Positions 9,635 through 21,039 of a stretch of 64,000 nt of DNA are shown here, one piece after another; the first letter of the stretch is position 1; the number at the start of each line of letters is the position of its first letter. Source of the stretch: Paraphysomonas bandaiensis (lineage: Eukaryota; Chrysophyceae); contig CBFFRP010000427.1 in assembly GCA_965644295.1 (NCBI GenBank), forward strand, positions 83,167 to 147,166. Direction: 5' to 3'. A program made the position numbers and the translations under genes. Under the pieces are notes generated by a model. That model was not told where the DNA came from. It was given only the letters and a program-made list of their open reading frames with translations, and did not search any database.

Positions 9635-12485
9635 CTAATCAACCAACTCTGCCTCCTGAACTCCTTTATAAACTGGAGATCCGCCTGCGTTGAACTGATT
9701 CGCCAATGGGAAATGAGATTGGAATGCCTCGAGAAATGAAGGGGCGGCAGTTTTAATAGAATTGAGGTCAGTGCTCAAAAGCTACAGCCACAAAACAGTT
9801 TACACAACAATAAATAGACTGAATAACATACCTCAAGCGCAGCTGTAGCATTGCTAACAGTTACTCCTCGCTGGCTCCACAAATTCCCGTCTAACATCAA
9901 GGCTGCTGCTCGCTGCTTGTCTCCTGAAAACATCATGACACATCTAGCTGCTGCCACTCGGTGAGGTAAAGTCAACGCGCCACTAGCAGCGAGAGATACG
10001 AAAGCATCACAGTACTGTAAGAGTGCAGTCTCTCCCTCTCCGCCCAGGAGAGCGCAGAGCTTCTCGTGTATTACCTCCTTAACTATATCTGGCATCGACA
10101 GTCCTTCCTCGTTACCAGCTCCGACCTTGAAATACAGTCGCGAAAACTTCAGTAATTGCACAACCATTCCAGGATGATGTGGGTCCAGAGCCAGTCCCTG
10201 GCAAAGAGCTCTCACAGCAAGGGCATATTTGCCTCTCCTGGTCATTACTTCGCAAACCAACTCATAAGTCTTGGGGTCCTTGCACCGGTGTCTGGTCAAG
10301 TATTCAGACCATCGCCCAGCCTCTTCGAGTGGGTCTTTTTCTAGCAGCTTCGCGCCATTTGGATCGTCATCTTTAGAAACTGCTTTTTTGCTCCCTTTCT
10401 TATCCTCTCCACCACCATCAGCAGCAGATGCTTCTTTCTTCTTCAGCTTCTTTTGTTTAGCCTTCTCCTTTTTGCGTTCAGCAGCAGTCATGGTAGAGAG
10501 GTCATTGCTCTCAGTAACAGTCTCATTTTCTGATGAATCTAATCGGCGCAACAACACACGCAATGCACCTTGACCAGCTCTCTGGAAAAACTTATGGGCT
10601 AGAATATTGTCGAGATTCGCCACAGAGTCTAGGTAAGCGCGAAGAGTTGACTACAAATTATAGTAGTCAGATTACATAAAATGAGAAGTGATATAACACA
10701 CTACACAGCAAGACAAAGAAAAGTCATATTCAAGCATCTTCACATGCATACCTTTCGGATACAGAATCCGTGGAAGTCAAACTGATCCTCCATAAAGTCA
10801 GTGAAATGTTTTTCGACTGCGTAATACTTCTTTAGTGCCGGTCCCCACTTTTTCAAACGCTCATAGGCTTGGCCAACTTCGATCTCGTACCATATGCACT
10901 GAAGGTCATAAAGCATTTTCTCTGAGTCCCCATCGTGCTTTGTGAACATGGCTATTGTGTCCATGCCCTCCTGCACTCGATTCGCTCGCAGGAAATACTT
11001 CGTTGCCTTGTTGTTTACATATCTATCCTGTAGGTCAAGGGAACGATTGTAATCCATCGCTTCTGCAGCACCCATGTAATCACCAGCAAGTTTTAGAATG
11101 CGCGCACGTTTGTAGAGGCAGTCGAGACTTGTCGGTGTGTGATCAATGGCCCGCTCTATGTCCCTCAAAGCCTGTGGGAATCTACCACATGCCCCATGCA
11201 TGTGACATCGTAAAAATAGTGCCCACATTAGAGTCGTTGGTACCTCTCTCTCCGATTCGGCACTCGGAGAAGGTTCAAACGTTCCGTTTGCTGATAGATT
11301 CGTAATGTATCCATCCAACAAATCCATCACTATAGCAGTGGTGGGGTGCGCTCTGTAGTCCACGGCATCTGTTGCATACACAGTACGGGAAGATTTGTGC
11401 AGAGGATCAGGCACACGGATGAGTGCACAAATATCATTATACAGACTCGGTTTTCCTGCACGAATAGCAGCACGCATAAAATCGTCTAAGCTGCGACGAA
11501 AGCTTTCCCCAGTACACAAGTCGAGTTGGATTTTCGTTCTCGATGACGACGAGGGAATGGACTCCTCATACTCCCTACGCAACTTATCTCGCTGGCATTC
11601 CGAAAGTTGCAGGACAGTGGATGGAAGCTCTAGGCGCTTAAGTTGAAGCATATTTGTGCTGAGCGCTGAATCGAGTTCAAGAGCTGCAACTTGAAACCCG
11701 GAGTGGAAACGATAATTGTCAGGTTGCTCAGTCAGAAGGGATAGCCAACTATCCCGTGCTTCATCGTGCCTACCAAGCTTAGTCAAGAGCTCAGCTCTCT
11801 TCACCTTACATGAAAGAACATCTACAATTTGCTCGCGATTATCATCTAAGTGCTGCACAGCTTCTGTAAACATGCAGCGCTCCTCAAAACACTTGTTTTG
11901 GAAAAGCAAGAGCTCGCTGTGTTCATACGGAATTTTCTCTTCGTTAGATGATTCCAAGAACGACACAACGACATCATTTGCAGTGCTGTAATCACCATTG
12001 AAATAATTAGCAACAGCGTAAGACAACCACTGAACCTTCACACTCGGTTTGAGAACGAGAAGTTTTCGTCTGGTCTCTGCGAATCCAGCCATATCACGCA
12101 TTTGAACTTGCAAGTAGGATAAGTCACGAAGGATATTTTGGTTGTCCTTGTCAATTCTCAGCGCATTTAGATAGCACTTGATGGCTTCTTTATAGTTCCT
12201 ATCTGATCTATACAACAAGCCAAACACATGCCAACAGACATGACTCCGGACATCATTTTTTAATCCACATTTGACCAGTTCATAGGCCTCCTCCTTCTTC
12301 TCCATGCAGTTTAGGATCAAACCCTTCATCGCCTGTGTCTCTCCATGGTTGGGAAACTTCTTCAATATCCCATCCGCATTCTTGATTCCTTTTTTGTACT
12401 GCTTCTGTTCATAGCATTTAATTAACGATCGGAACAAATCATTCTCTTTCTTGGGCAGTGAGCGGTCATTTGCACTACTGGACAT
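9635..12485 (-). CDS. NAA15: NAA15, auxiliary (ribosome-anchoring) subunit of N-terminal acetyltransferase A
   Basis: Reconstructed as complement(9635..9781, 9832..10650, 10752..12485), 899 residues. It scaffolds the NAA10 catalytic subunit at the ribosome for co-translational N-terminal acetylation. TPR-type helices fill most of the protein. Family-typical strings include FPNHGETQAMKGL, KKEEAYELVKCGLKND and SHVCWHVFGLLYRSD near the N-terminus, and DQFDFHGFCIRK at the end of exon 1. A Lys-rich segment (around 615-640, KKEKAKQKKLKKKEA) matches the basic region of the family. Introns are 101 nt (10651-10751) and 50 nt (9782-9831), both phase 0, and the second restores the C-terminus ending in EAELVD. 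The ATG at 12485 is used because the upstream frame has only a TTG; TTTTCTACCCCCTGCAG just before it looks like a 3' splice site, hinting at an intron in the 5' UTR. Confidence 0.95.
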
Positions 12486-14648
12486 GATATCTCTGCAGGG
12501 GGTAGAAAACAACTGCCAGTATCACTGTATGCAATATCAATGCCTATTGTGCCTCCTCAGAGTCACGGAATGGGATTACTATTTATATTAAATGCATGGT
12601 ACAGCCAATGGTTGCATGCCCTGCATATGCGTATATATCGAGACATACATTGGCCTACAGCTGCAGTGCGAATACACTGTATATATATAGATATACCAAG
12701 TATGAAAAAAAGCTGAAATGAACGGCAAAGAAACCACAGCTGTGGACGTACACACCGGAACGATTGATTTTACACAAGTACAAACTGCAGTACACTGCTT
12801 GGAAATACATAGATATCCATACATATTATAAAGCAAAAAGATATCTTCTGAGAACTTTCCTGCAGAATGTTACGCATACCACACCACTCAATAGCTATAC
12901 TCACAGCTCACAGCCCTACCTTGAATTGCTGTTCCATTGCTAATTAAGATACTTCGATGCTGCCTCAGAGATTACGAAAGACAGAATATATATTTTAAGG
13001 ATAGTAAGCGACTGCTTTACCTGCAACCGTTGCACATGTACTTATAAAAGGTGATTACTTGTAGAGAATTAAATAGAGGGTACTCTTGTGTAGTTATATT
13101 CGTGAATAGTAATTTTTTCTACAAGTCGAGTAAATATTGTTGTCTGATTTCGCATTCTGAAGTTTGGAGAGGGTTTGAATATTTATGGGATTCTACGTGC
13201 ATGTAAGTTTTGTTTACATTCTCCTTAGTTTGACGGAGTGCGGTATCATATGAGAAGATCTGTTTGTGTTACTCGTTGTAGGTTGGTTGATGTCTGTGTG
13301 CGGAAGATTTCAAGTACAGGACTGGGGAGGGTAATGTGGAACAATCGAGAATAAGGTTTATTGTTTCGGCGTAGCGAAGACACCACATGACAAATATTTA
13401 GAGACCTGCGTGATGTAGCGGCTGTGGATTTGTACCAACTGATTCTCCGTTTTTACGAACTTTTAATTTTTCATCGCATTGGTGACTGTAGGATATTTGT
13501 AACTGTATAATAATGATACGAATATTATCTTTCCAACTTGAGGTGTGTTCACGTTTCACGCTATCAAAAGTGTCCGAAGTGAAGGAGAAGAGGGTGGTGC
13601 GTGTGGGCAGAATAGTAAACAATATATATATTAAAAAAATATATTAATATTTTAAAAGACTATAAGCATGTGAATTGTGTCTTAGCTGAGTGTATAGTAC
13701 CTGATTGTGAACGTAGTATGCTCGTGACGCCAAATTTGATGATGTTACATTTAATAGTCGTTTTTCGGAATCGGCTATAGCCGTTCATATTTTATCATTT
13801 AATTCTGTCCACAATCAGGAAAATATACTGGAAAACTCGTATAATAAAAGAAGTAAATAAAGAACATTTATCAAACTTGCTACAGTATGTCGCTGGATCT
13901 TATCATGATTACGTTATAGCCGCAGGATAAGAGTCGACTCAGGTTTGTTAAACATAGTATTACAACTAGCCTGGACCAGGTTATACTCCACAATACTGAC
14001 ATGATTTCTATCAGTTCTTAGTGTACCGTTGTCTGTTTATGACCACTATAATTGTTAACTTGCTTGACTGTGGCACAACACGTATATAAAATACGTACGA
14101 TACACTAGATTAGCAGTAATATTTTCATCTAGCTGATAATGGTATACTAAGCGTTGCTTCTCCTGTATGTAAAAAGGTAGTGTATCTGCAACTCGAAACC
14201 ATATGTCTTTATTTGCAAAAATTAGGAACATATTGTGATAACATTGTTCGCCTCAGAAAAAATAGAATAAATAAAACATATATCGTAGCGGCATCAATAT
14301 AACATCTATGAGTAATATTTCGTCTACCTGGAAACAGCTCGAATTTAGAAAAACACAACACACTTGAGTGAAGTTAGTATCACAACTATTAGTCACCCAT
14401 TTACCGATCACTGTACCCCTCCTCTTTTTCTTTCAGCTCACCTTAGTTAGCACATATCAATCCCAAAGACGATACTACGGACTCCCCAGGGTATATATAC
14501 GAACTGTAGAAACATCTATCCTCTGTGAACTCGAACCTCACGATTGCTCTAACATGAGGAATATCCGCAGATAATAAAAGAGTTTGAAGGCATATCCCAT
14601 ATTGAGAGTGAAAGAGATTCAATAAGCAAAGATATGACACAGCCAAAC
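12486..14648. other. Long intergenic region, no gene recognised
   Basis: About 2.1 kb upstream of NAA15. It is AT-rich with short frames only, and no repeat family shared with the rest of the window was seen. Confidence 0.5.
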
Positions 14649-14923
14649 GTAGGTAGGTAGGTAGGTAGGTAGGTATGTATGTATGTATGTATGTATGTAT
14701 GTATGTATGTATGTATGTATGTATGTATGTATGTATGTATGTATGTATGTATGTATGTATGTATGTATGTATGTATGTATGTATGTATGTATGTATGTAT
14801 GTATGTATGTATGTATGTATGTATGTATGTATGTATGTATGTATGTATGTATGTATGTATGTATGTATGTATGTATGTATGTATGTATGTATGTATGTAT
14901 GTATGTATGTATGTATGTATGTA
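14649..14923. repeat. Compound tetranucleotide microsatellite (GTAG)n(GTAT)n
   Basis: About six GTAG units (14649-14672) run into about 62 perfect GTAT units (14673-14923). The repeat is open in several frames, giving spurious MYVC or YIHT peptides. A few degenerate units follow up to about 14975. Confidence 0.97.
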
Positions 14924-14975
14924 CAGTAGGTATGTATGTAAGTATGTGTATGTAGGTATGTATGTAGATAGGTAC

Positions 14976-15448
14976 TGTTGGAGTGTGTACGAGACGTCGG
15001 TACGACATAGGTACGTACTCATATGTACAGTCACTTCGCGTTATGGTGGTGGATATGCTCGTTATAGTACGTACCTATTTCGTATGTAAATTGTACGTAC
15101 GTATGTATATACGTAGATATATAAGTAATATACGTATAATACATGCGTATAACCTCCATATATGTTTCGTATTTTGTAGTTTACAGTATGTGTGATGCGT
15201 ATGTATATATCTACAATTGCTTTTTGCCACGTCATCCGATCGTCATTCAATAACGCACTACGATCTTGTGCTGAACTGCTTTTGATCATCTGCTCTCTGT
15301 GGCCGCATATCATACATCATCGACACAGTTCGAAGATTTGTGCTTTACTATAATATCTGGAAATAAGAAGATTTCCTTTCAGAGCCTTATGACTAACCGA
15401 GTCCTTTGACTCTTTGTCACTGTCGACTTGATTTCAATTATACCCACT
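14976..15448. other. Spacer, no gene recognised
   Basis: Sequence rich in TACGTA and TATGTA, decaying out of the microsatellite, followed by the 5' flank of the small zinc-finger gene. Confidence 0.4.
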
Positions 15449-15820
15449 ATGTTACGAAAACTTATGGAAAGTGATGAAGGTAGGGTTATTGGAGGAGGCG
15501 TGTCACCCAGAGCAATGGCCCTTCCGAGTACAGATTCGATCATTAGTTTTAGATCCCGGAATGGCTCGGATTTAACTGATACATCTTATTTCAGTGATTT
15601 GGAGAGTGGATACACCACGCATGATGAATCTCCTATGCGCATCAATTCGAAGTGCCTGAATTGTAATTGTGGAAACTATCCGACTCGTGCTTTTTTCAGT
15701 GATGCACTATTTTGTAGCGTCGATTGCGCAACGAGTTATTCTTTGTTCTATAAACTTCCTCAACCAGGCCCCCCAAAACACGAGTGTGATAACAAGCAGT
15801 CCAAATGCAGTGAAACCTGA
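15449..15820 (+). CDS. Small protein with FCS-type (FLZ-like) zinc-finger motif
   Basis: 123 residues from the ATG at 15449; the frame upstream opens only at TTG. The N-terminal two thirds are Ser/Asp-rich and probably disordered. Near the C-terminus, KCLNCNCGNYPTRAFF followed by ALFCSVDCATSYSLFY has the spacing C-x2-C then FCS-x2-C. This resembles the FCS-like (FLZ/MYM-type) zinc finger, a protein-interaction module; plant FLZ proteins bind SnRK1 kinase. Assignment to that family is tentative and the partner is unknown. It has no visible intron and no operon-like neighbour. Confidence 0.55.
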   Translation: MLRKLMESDEGRVIGGGVSPRAMALPSTDSIISFRSRNGSDLTDTSYFSDLESGYTTHDESPMRINSKCLNCNCGNYPTRAFFSDALFCSVDCATSYSLFYKLPQPGPPKHECDNKQSKCSET

Positions 15821-17166
15821 TTTGGAACGAGAAGACAGTCTCACTTAATGCGGTAGTCTTACTAGTTACCGGAATGCATGATATTTAGAATTATTATTTT
15901 TGCTACATGCACCATACTCCGTTGTTATTGTATTCGCACAGAGGAGATGAGTGCCCAGTTTTTATATAGAATTCTGTTGAGGGCATATATATTCTTTTGT
16001 GTGATAGTCCAGTTTTTTGTTGAGAGGATGTTATTACTCTGTTTATTAATGATTATATAATTTTGTGGAGTATGACACTTTTTAATTAACATGCTAGCAA
16101 TATATTTATTCTAAAATTTCTGTATTCACAATGCCCTGGTCGTAGAAAGGTCAATACTTAGATTATATCAGAGTTTAGCAGTAGTTAGTTAATTTGTAAT
16201 GTTACATTAGTACTGACTCTTACACGCCTATTGCTAACAATAAGACATTCACTACGACCATGCGCGACTCAGTATAGGCCTAGTGTAACATTGGAGTATT
16301 GTATAAAAATGAATTAATTTCCATGTGGTCGAAAGAGAAACTGTCGTTGATATTATTGACAGAGAGACTGATTATGCAGAGATGCCCTAAAAGAGATATA
16401 TACTGAGGTGAGCAATGACTTTTTTCACCTTATAATGTACGGTGTATAATGCTGAAAATGTATGCTCCCGTTGAATAGAACACACTCTCGTCGTTTGTAT
16501 GTATGATATCTAGAGAGCAATTTATAATCACAAAAATTGAAGGGTGTATATCTTCATATATATCACACTTAGTGACTTTAAATATACTCGTGATATTTTT
16601 AATAAAGCAGCTACTACCATTACTAACTTGAGTTGGATGTACTGCGGATATCAAAAGTGGATACCTTTTGGCCCATGTCTCAAGAAATTGGCTTATATGT
16701 ACAGTCTAAAGCGGACTATCAGTTTAAATGGCTATATTGGCAACTTCTCAGCGATTACGGCTTACTCTCTGGTTACTGTTAAGAGGAACACGAACAGGAG
16801 TGACCACAGCGAATACTGGTATATCTTGTACTATACCTGTAGATCTTATGATACGCAAACCGCTTGATGATATGTAGCTACACACAGAGTGATGTCTAGA
16901 TATTTTTTATGCAAGGGATGTATACACTGCTGTATTCCATAGTATACCATGTATAGTACAGTAGGAAGAATGTTCTTCCACGCCCTCATCAGTACACTCC
17001 TGCTCACACATACAGACAGAGTAGTAGGATAGAATATAAGACAGTGATTGCAATGTGTATGTACTGCTATAGCTATATATCACTATAAGTAGGATATATA
17101 CATATATATATTCCTCTACAGAGGACTAAACACATTAGTAACTCTACCCCTCACATAAGTGATATC
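15821..17166. other. Intergenic, holding one R1 terminal fragment
   Basis: At 16200-16262 the reverse complement of the R1 end is present (TAGTGAATGTCTTATTGTTA, CAATAGGCGTGTAAGAGTCA). Otherwise AT-rich with no gene recognised; a 107-codon frame at 16544-16867 lacks any family motif. Confidence 0.5.
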
Positions 17167-18746
17167 ATGGTGGAAGTCGATGCGGCCGTGTTAGCTGCTG
17201 GAAGCACTGTCATAGCGGTGCTGTTGGGTGCCGTTATCTGCTTGAATTTACAGAGAAAAAAACACACACCTCAGTCTTCTAAACAACAAAAAAAACAATC
17301 AAAGAAGAAGTCAGATGCCGTTAAAGGGGAACGAAGAGAGGAGCGAGAGACATCCGCTGGGGCTGGAGTGAAAGTAAAGGCATCCGCGCCTATAGACCAG
17401 GAGACCAGTGAGCCTGCTGCTCCTGCTGTAGTCAGTAAAAGCAAGAAGGCAAAAGAGACCCCTGAGCAGAGAGCAGCTCGACTGGAGAGACAGAAGGTGG
17501 CCAAGCAAAAGAAGAAAGAGTCGGATGCTGTGGCTATCGTGGAATCTGTTACGTCAGTTGCGTCTGTGCCAGCTGTACCCGAACCAGTGGATCGCCCTTC
17601 CGTCCCTGCTGTGCAGTCAGATGGTTGGAATGTGGTGGAGGATAAACGTAAGCAGAAGCCCAAGAAGGCAAAGAAAGAAGATGTTGCAAGTGTTGTTGAT
17701 GCCACTCCAGCCTCGCCTGAGCTGGTCACTGCGAAGGTTCCCGTCGATTCCAAGAAAATTGGCGCCCTCATCGGACCCAAGGGTGTTACCCTCCGGGCTA
17801 TTCAAGAGGCTTCTGGAGCGACCATGACCATGCCTAAAGTGGACCGCGACGCTGGTCCTACAGCTGTGACACTAGTAGGCACAACAGAAGCTGTAAACAA
17901 GGCCACGGCTCTTATCAAGGAGATATGCTTGAAAGGCTATGCCGCCACCTTAGAGGGCGAGGACTTTCAGGAGTCCTCTATTACTGTTAACAGCATGTAA
18001 GTTGAGATATATCTCTATATGGCAAATGTTGCAAGTGTTTTGAAGAATGAATGCATGTGACAACTCGAAGTCACTCTTGCTTGTAACGTATTGTGTATTT
18101 ATGCAGGTATTTATCAGAGATTATCGGGAAGAATGGTTCAAGTATCAGGGCTCTGCAGGATAAATTGGGTGTGCGCGTGTCTGTCCCTAGTGGTGCTGGA
18201 AAGGACGACAAGGCCACAGTAAAAATTGGAATCGCTGGTCAACGCGAACACATCGCTCGCGCCAAAGAAGTTATTCGTGAGATTACACAGTACTTCCACA
18301 GCACCGTCACCCACCCTGGGCTTGTACACTCCGCCCTGGATATCCCCTCTCGTATGTACAACAATATCATTGGCGCTAAGGGTAGCGAGATTCGCCATAT
18401 TCAGAACAACTTCAAAGTTGCAGTTCATATACCCAGCGCCCAGTCAGTAACGCAAAGCGTATTGGTTGTGGGAGAGCAGAATGGTGTCGACAAGGCAGTA
18501 AGGTATATACAAAAGATTGTAGCGCAAATCGGAGTCGAAGAGGCTGCTGCTGCTGATGTTGCAGAGGCTTGGAACGAGCAGTCTCGAGGCACTGATGAGG
18601 ATTCAGGAGATGAGGAGTGGATGGCTAAGTACATGTATGATCGGTCACAGAGTCAGAAACCTGTCTCTCTTCTTGGGACGGCCGAGGCGAAGGCTGAAGC
18701 AGAGACGAATGCTTGGAAGCAGAGCACAGATGCGGAGGGTTGGTAG
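17167..18746 (+). CDS. Membrane-anchored RNA-binding protein with three KH domains
   Basis: Reconstructed as join(17167..17996, 18107..18746), 489 residues. The intron 17997-18106 (110 nt, GTAAGT...GCAG) is phase 2 and joins TVNSM to YLSEIIGKNG. Residues about 7-28 form one hydrophobic helix followed by RKK, an N-terminal signal-anchor that would leave the rest in the cytosol. Then comes a Lys/Ala-rich low-complexity stretch to about 190. KH domains follow with GxxG loops IGALIGPKG (about 198), SEIIGKNG (about 279) and NNIIGAKG (about 361). KH arrays bind single-stranded RNA; an ER-tethered array recalls vigilin-like or ribosome-receptor proteins in concept, but I do not recognise a named orthologue. 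The C-terminus (DSGDEEWMAKYM, then TNAWKQS) is acidic and Trp-containing. Confidence 0.8.
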
Positions 18747-19801
18747 TACGAGATATTCATAGTACATTTGACACGCACTCACCCTGTAGATGAGCGCTCT
18801 GCACAGTTTCATAGATGATCAAGACGTACAGTCGTGAAGTGGCTAGCTTCGTGTAGGATGCAATGATGCTGAATATATCTGTCAACACATAGCAGTACTG
18901 TGCGATATAGCTATTCAAGCTAAAACTAATTATCATGATATTCTAAGCATTGTCAGAACTAGTTTAGCAGTAAACGAATATCGCTACCTCTATATTGTAG
19001 ATAGTACCTCTACATTGTTGAATTTCGCTTAACCTTGGGCAATTAAAGCTGTAGTTTAAGATTTAAGATTATTAAATTGTGGTCGTTAGTGAAAAATGCA
19101 TCAGTTAGGTATGGGTTTATCCCAATTTTGTCTCAATAAAGCTTCTTTTGACTTGATTTGGGCTCAACAGAGCGCTCATATTAGCACCTGGAAAATGTAG
19201 ACATTCAACCTCAATATTCGGTTCAGCAAAGCTCACTTCTATCTTAATTATGATATTGAAAGTCAGGAGTATGTATGTGATTTCATTATATTACACAATT
19301 GTAGTGAAACCACAATCATGAGTCAACTACTCAAAGCTGATCATCAAACACTCCAAGTTTTATTCCATCCTTCGTCTGCCGTAGAAGATCATAATATCGT
19401 CAGTGCAAGGAGCGATGTACCTTGGCAAGAACAACTATATATAGAAATTAGGGGGTTCATTATTTGAGTTGATCTATTGTGCAATTGCTAGATTTGAAAC
19501 AATATGACTTCTCATTTGTTTTCTTAATGTTAATCAGGGAACACCTATTTCTTCTTACAGCAAGCAAGCTACATATAGCTATACAATCTAATAATAAGTG
19601 TACAACATCATAAGGAAAAGCTACAATCTAACCATTTAACCTAGGTATATGGAGTATCTCCCCTTGTCTAAATTTTAAAACTCGGGCTTTTTGCCCTCGT
19701 TTCAAAATTTTGAGGGCGGGACAATATAGCGTCCTTATTGCCCGTGGTTAAATAGAACTATTGTTGAGTTCTGCAGTATGATGCGATATAGGTTGTGCAA
19801 T
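18747..19801. other. Intergenic, no gene recognised
   Basis: AT-rich spacer. Around 19680-19745 there are GC-richer self-complementary pieces (CGGGCTTTTTGCCCTCG, then CAAAATTTTGAGGGCGGG), which could be the end of a small transposon. No partner end was found. Confidence 0.35.
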
Positions 19802-20060
19802 TGAAGTGAGTTAATAGTGTGCAATTGGTTAAATCAACTCATAGGCTTAACGGGTAAATATAGTTACAAAGTAAGAAAATTCGGTTACTGATATGTGACT
19901 ATGTAAGATATAGGAGTGACATGTGAAGATATATTAACAGATGATCACCAGATGTTACATGCATATGTTGTGAATTGCTTAAATTAATAGTTTTAATTCG
20001 TACTTGATTTTGTGCAACAAACCTAGGTTAAGGTTTGCATGTGGAGCAAGGTTAACTTCA
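19802..20060 (+). mobile_element. Solo LTR of a copia-type element
   Basis: 259 bp beginning TGAAGTGAGTTAATAGTGTG and ending GGTTAACTTCA, so the ends are TGAAGT...ACTTCA. It is colinear with 60759-61042, the 5' LTR of the copia element at the right edge; shared blocks include AGTGTGCAAT, CAACTCATAGG and GGTTACTGAT or CAGTTACTGAT. Flanks GCAAT (19797-19801) and GCAGT (20061-20065) may be a 5-bp target duplication with one change. No internal domain is present, so it probably arose by LTR-LTR recombination. Confidence 0.7.
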
Positions 20061-21039
20061 GCAGTGTGGGAATTTACTAGCAACGGCCGAATACATCACT
20101 GAATATGCTGTATTTGGAAGAGTCCTATGGAGACGGCTGGAATGGGGGATACTACAGTCTCTACTCACTTCGAGGGGTCTATTCAGACTGGAACGAGTGG
20201 ATCACACCAAATCTGCCAACCAAGTGACTGCTCAGTTTTCATTTTAGGAGCATCGGGATCTGTCTCCTTGGTGGTTTACATTTACACTCTATTGGGGTTG
20301 ACATGTTCCCGCCTGTATTAAACTAATATATAATGGCTGTATATGATTGTGACTGTGTTTGATTGGCTGTAGCGGAGCTAATCAGTATAGCAAGTTGCAA
20401 TGAATATGTAAACTATTGAGAGCTTTACTACTGACTGCCACGTTAAGTGGCATTACGAGATAGATTTAACCAAACGCCAGGCCTTCGATTCCCATAACTT
20501 ATTATCTCTTAAAATACAAGTTGAAACTCATGTATGTCATATTAGAACGACAGATTAAAGTGTTTGCGAGTGCAACACATAACGGCTGAAGAAATAACAG
20601 CATCGTGATCACGCTTCAGAAACTTTTTATTCGACAGGTCTCCAGCTGCTAAAGTATAATACCCGTAACATTCTCACCATAGTCTTTGTGTTGATTGAGG
20701 CATTTGTGGTCGGTGTGTTTAGTAGTTGTATCTTTTCTTTTTTACGAGAATGAATAATAATTTTGATGCACTTGTCCACCTGTGTATCTGCCTGTGTACC
20801 GTGCAGTCTGCGGGCATGTACAGAGGAGTTCGTAGTTCATGGTGTATTCCACGGTATTCCTGTGTCCAGTTGTAACAGCACGTCCAGATGATCAGTGCAT
20901 AAATGCAGCACAGTATCCATAAACATACAGCTATTTCCAGATATATATAGACACTACAGAGCCAATGAGAGGTTCAGTGTGGCAGTAATCCTAATGACTT
21001 CTTATTATAGCGGATCTCTTATAATATGTAATCTTTAGT
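20061..21039. other. Intergenic, no gene recognised
   Basis: 5' flank of the P450 reductase-like gene. A 64-codon frame at 20127-20321 has no motif I recognise. Confidence 0.5.

Noticed and set aside
12486-12512. NAA15 start at 12512
   Set aside because: The codon there is TTG; the first ATG is at 12485 and fits the family N-terminus.
14549-15089. MYVC... and YIHT... proteins over the microsatellite
   Set aside because: Any frame through (GTAT)n is open; these are trivial translations of a tetranucleotide repeat.
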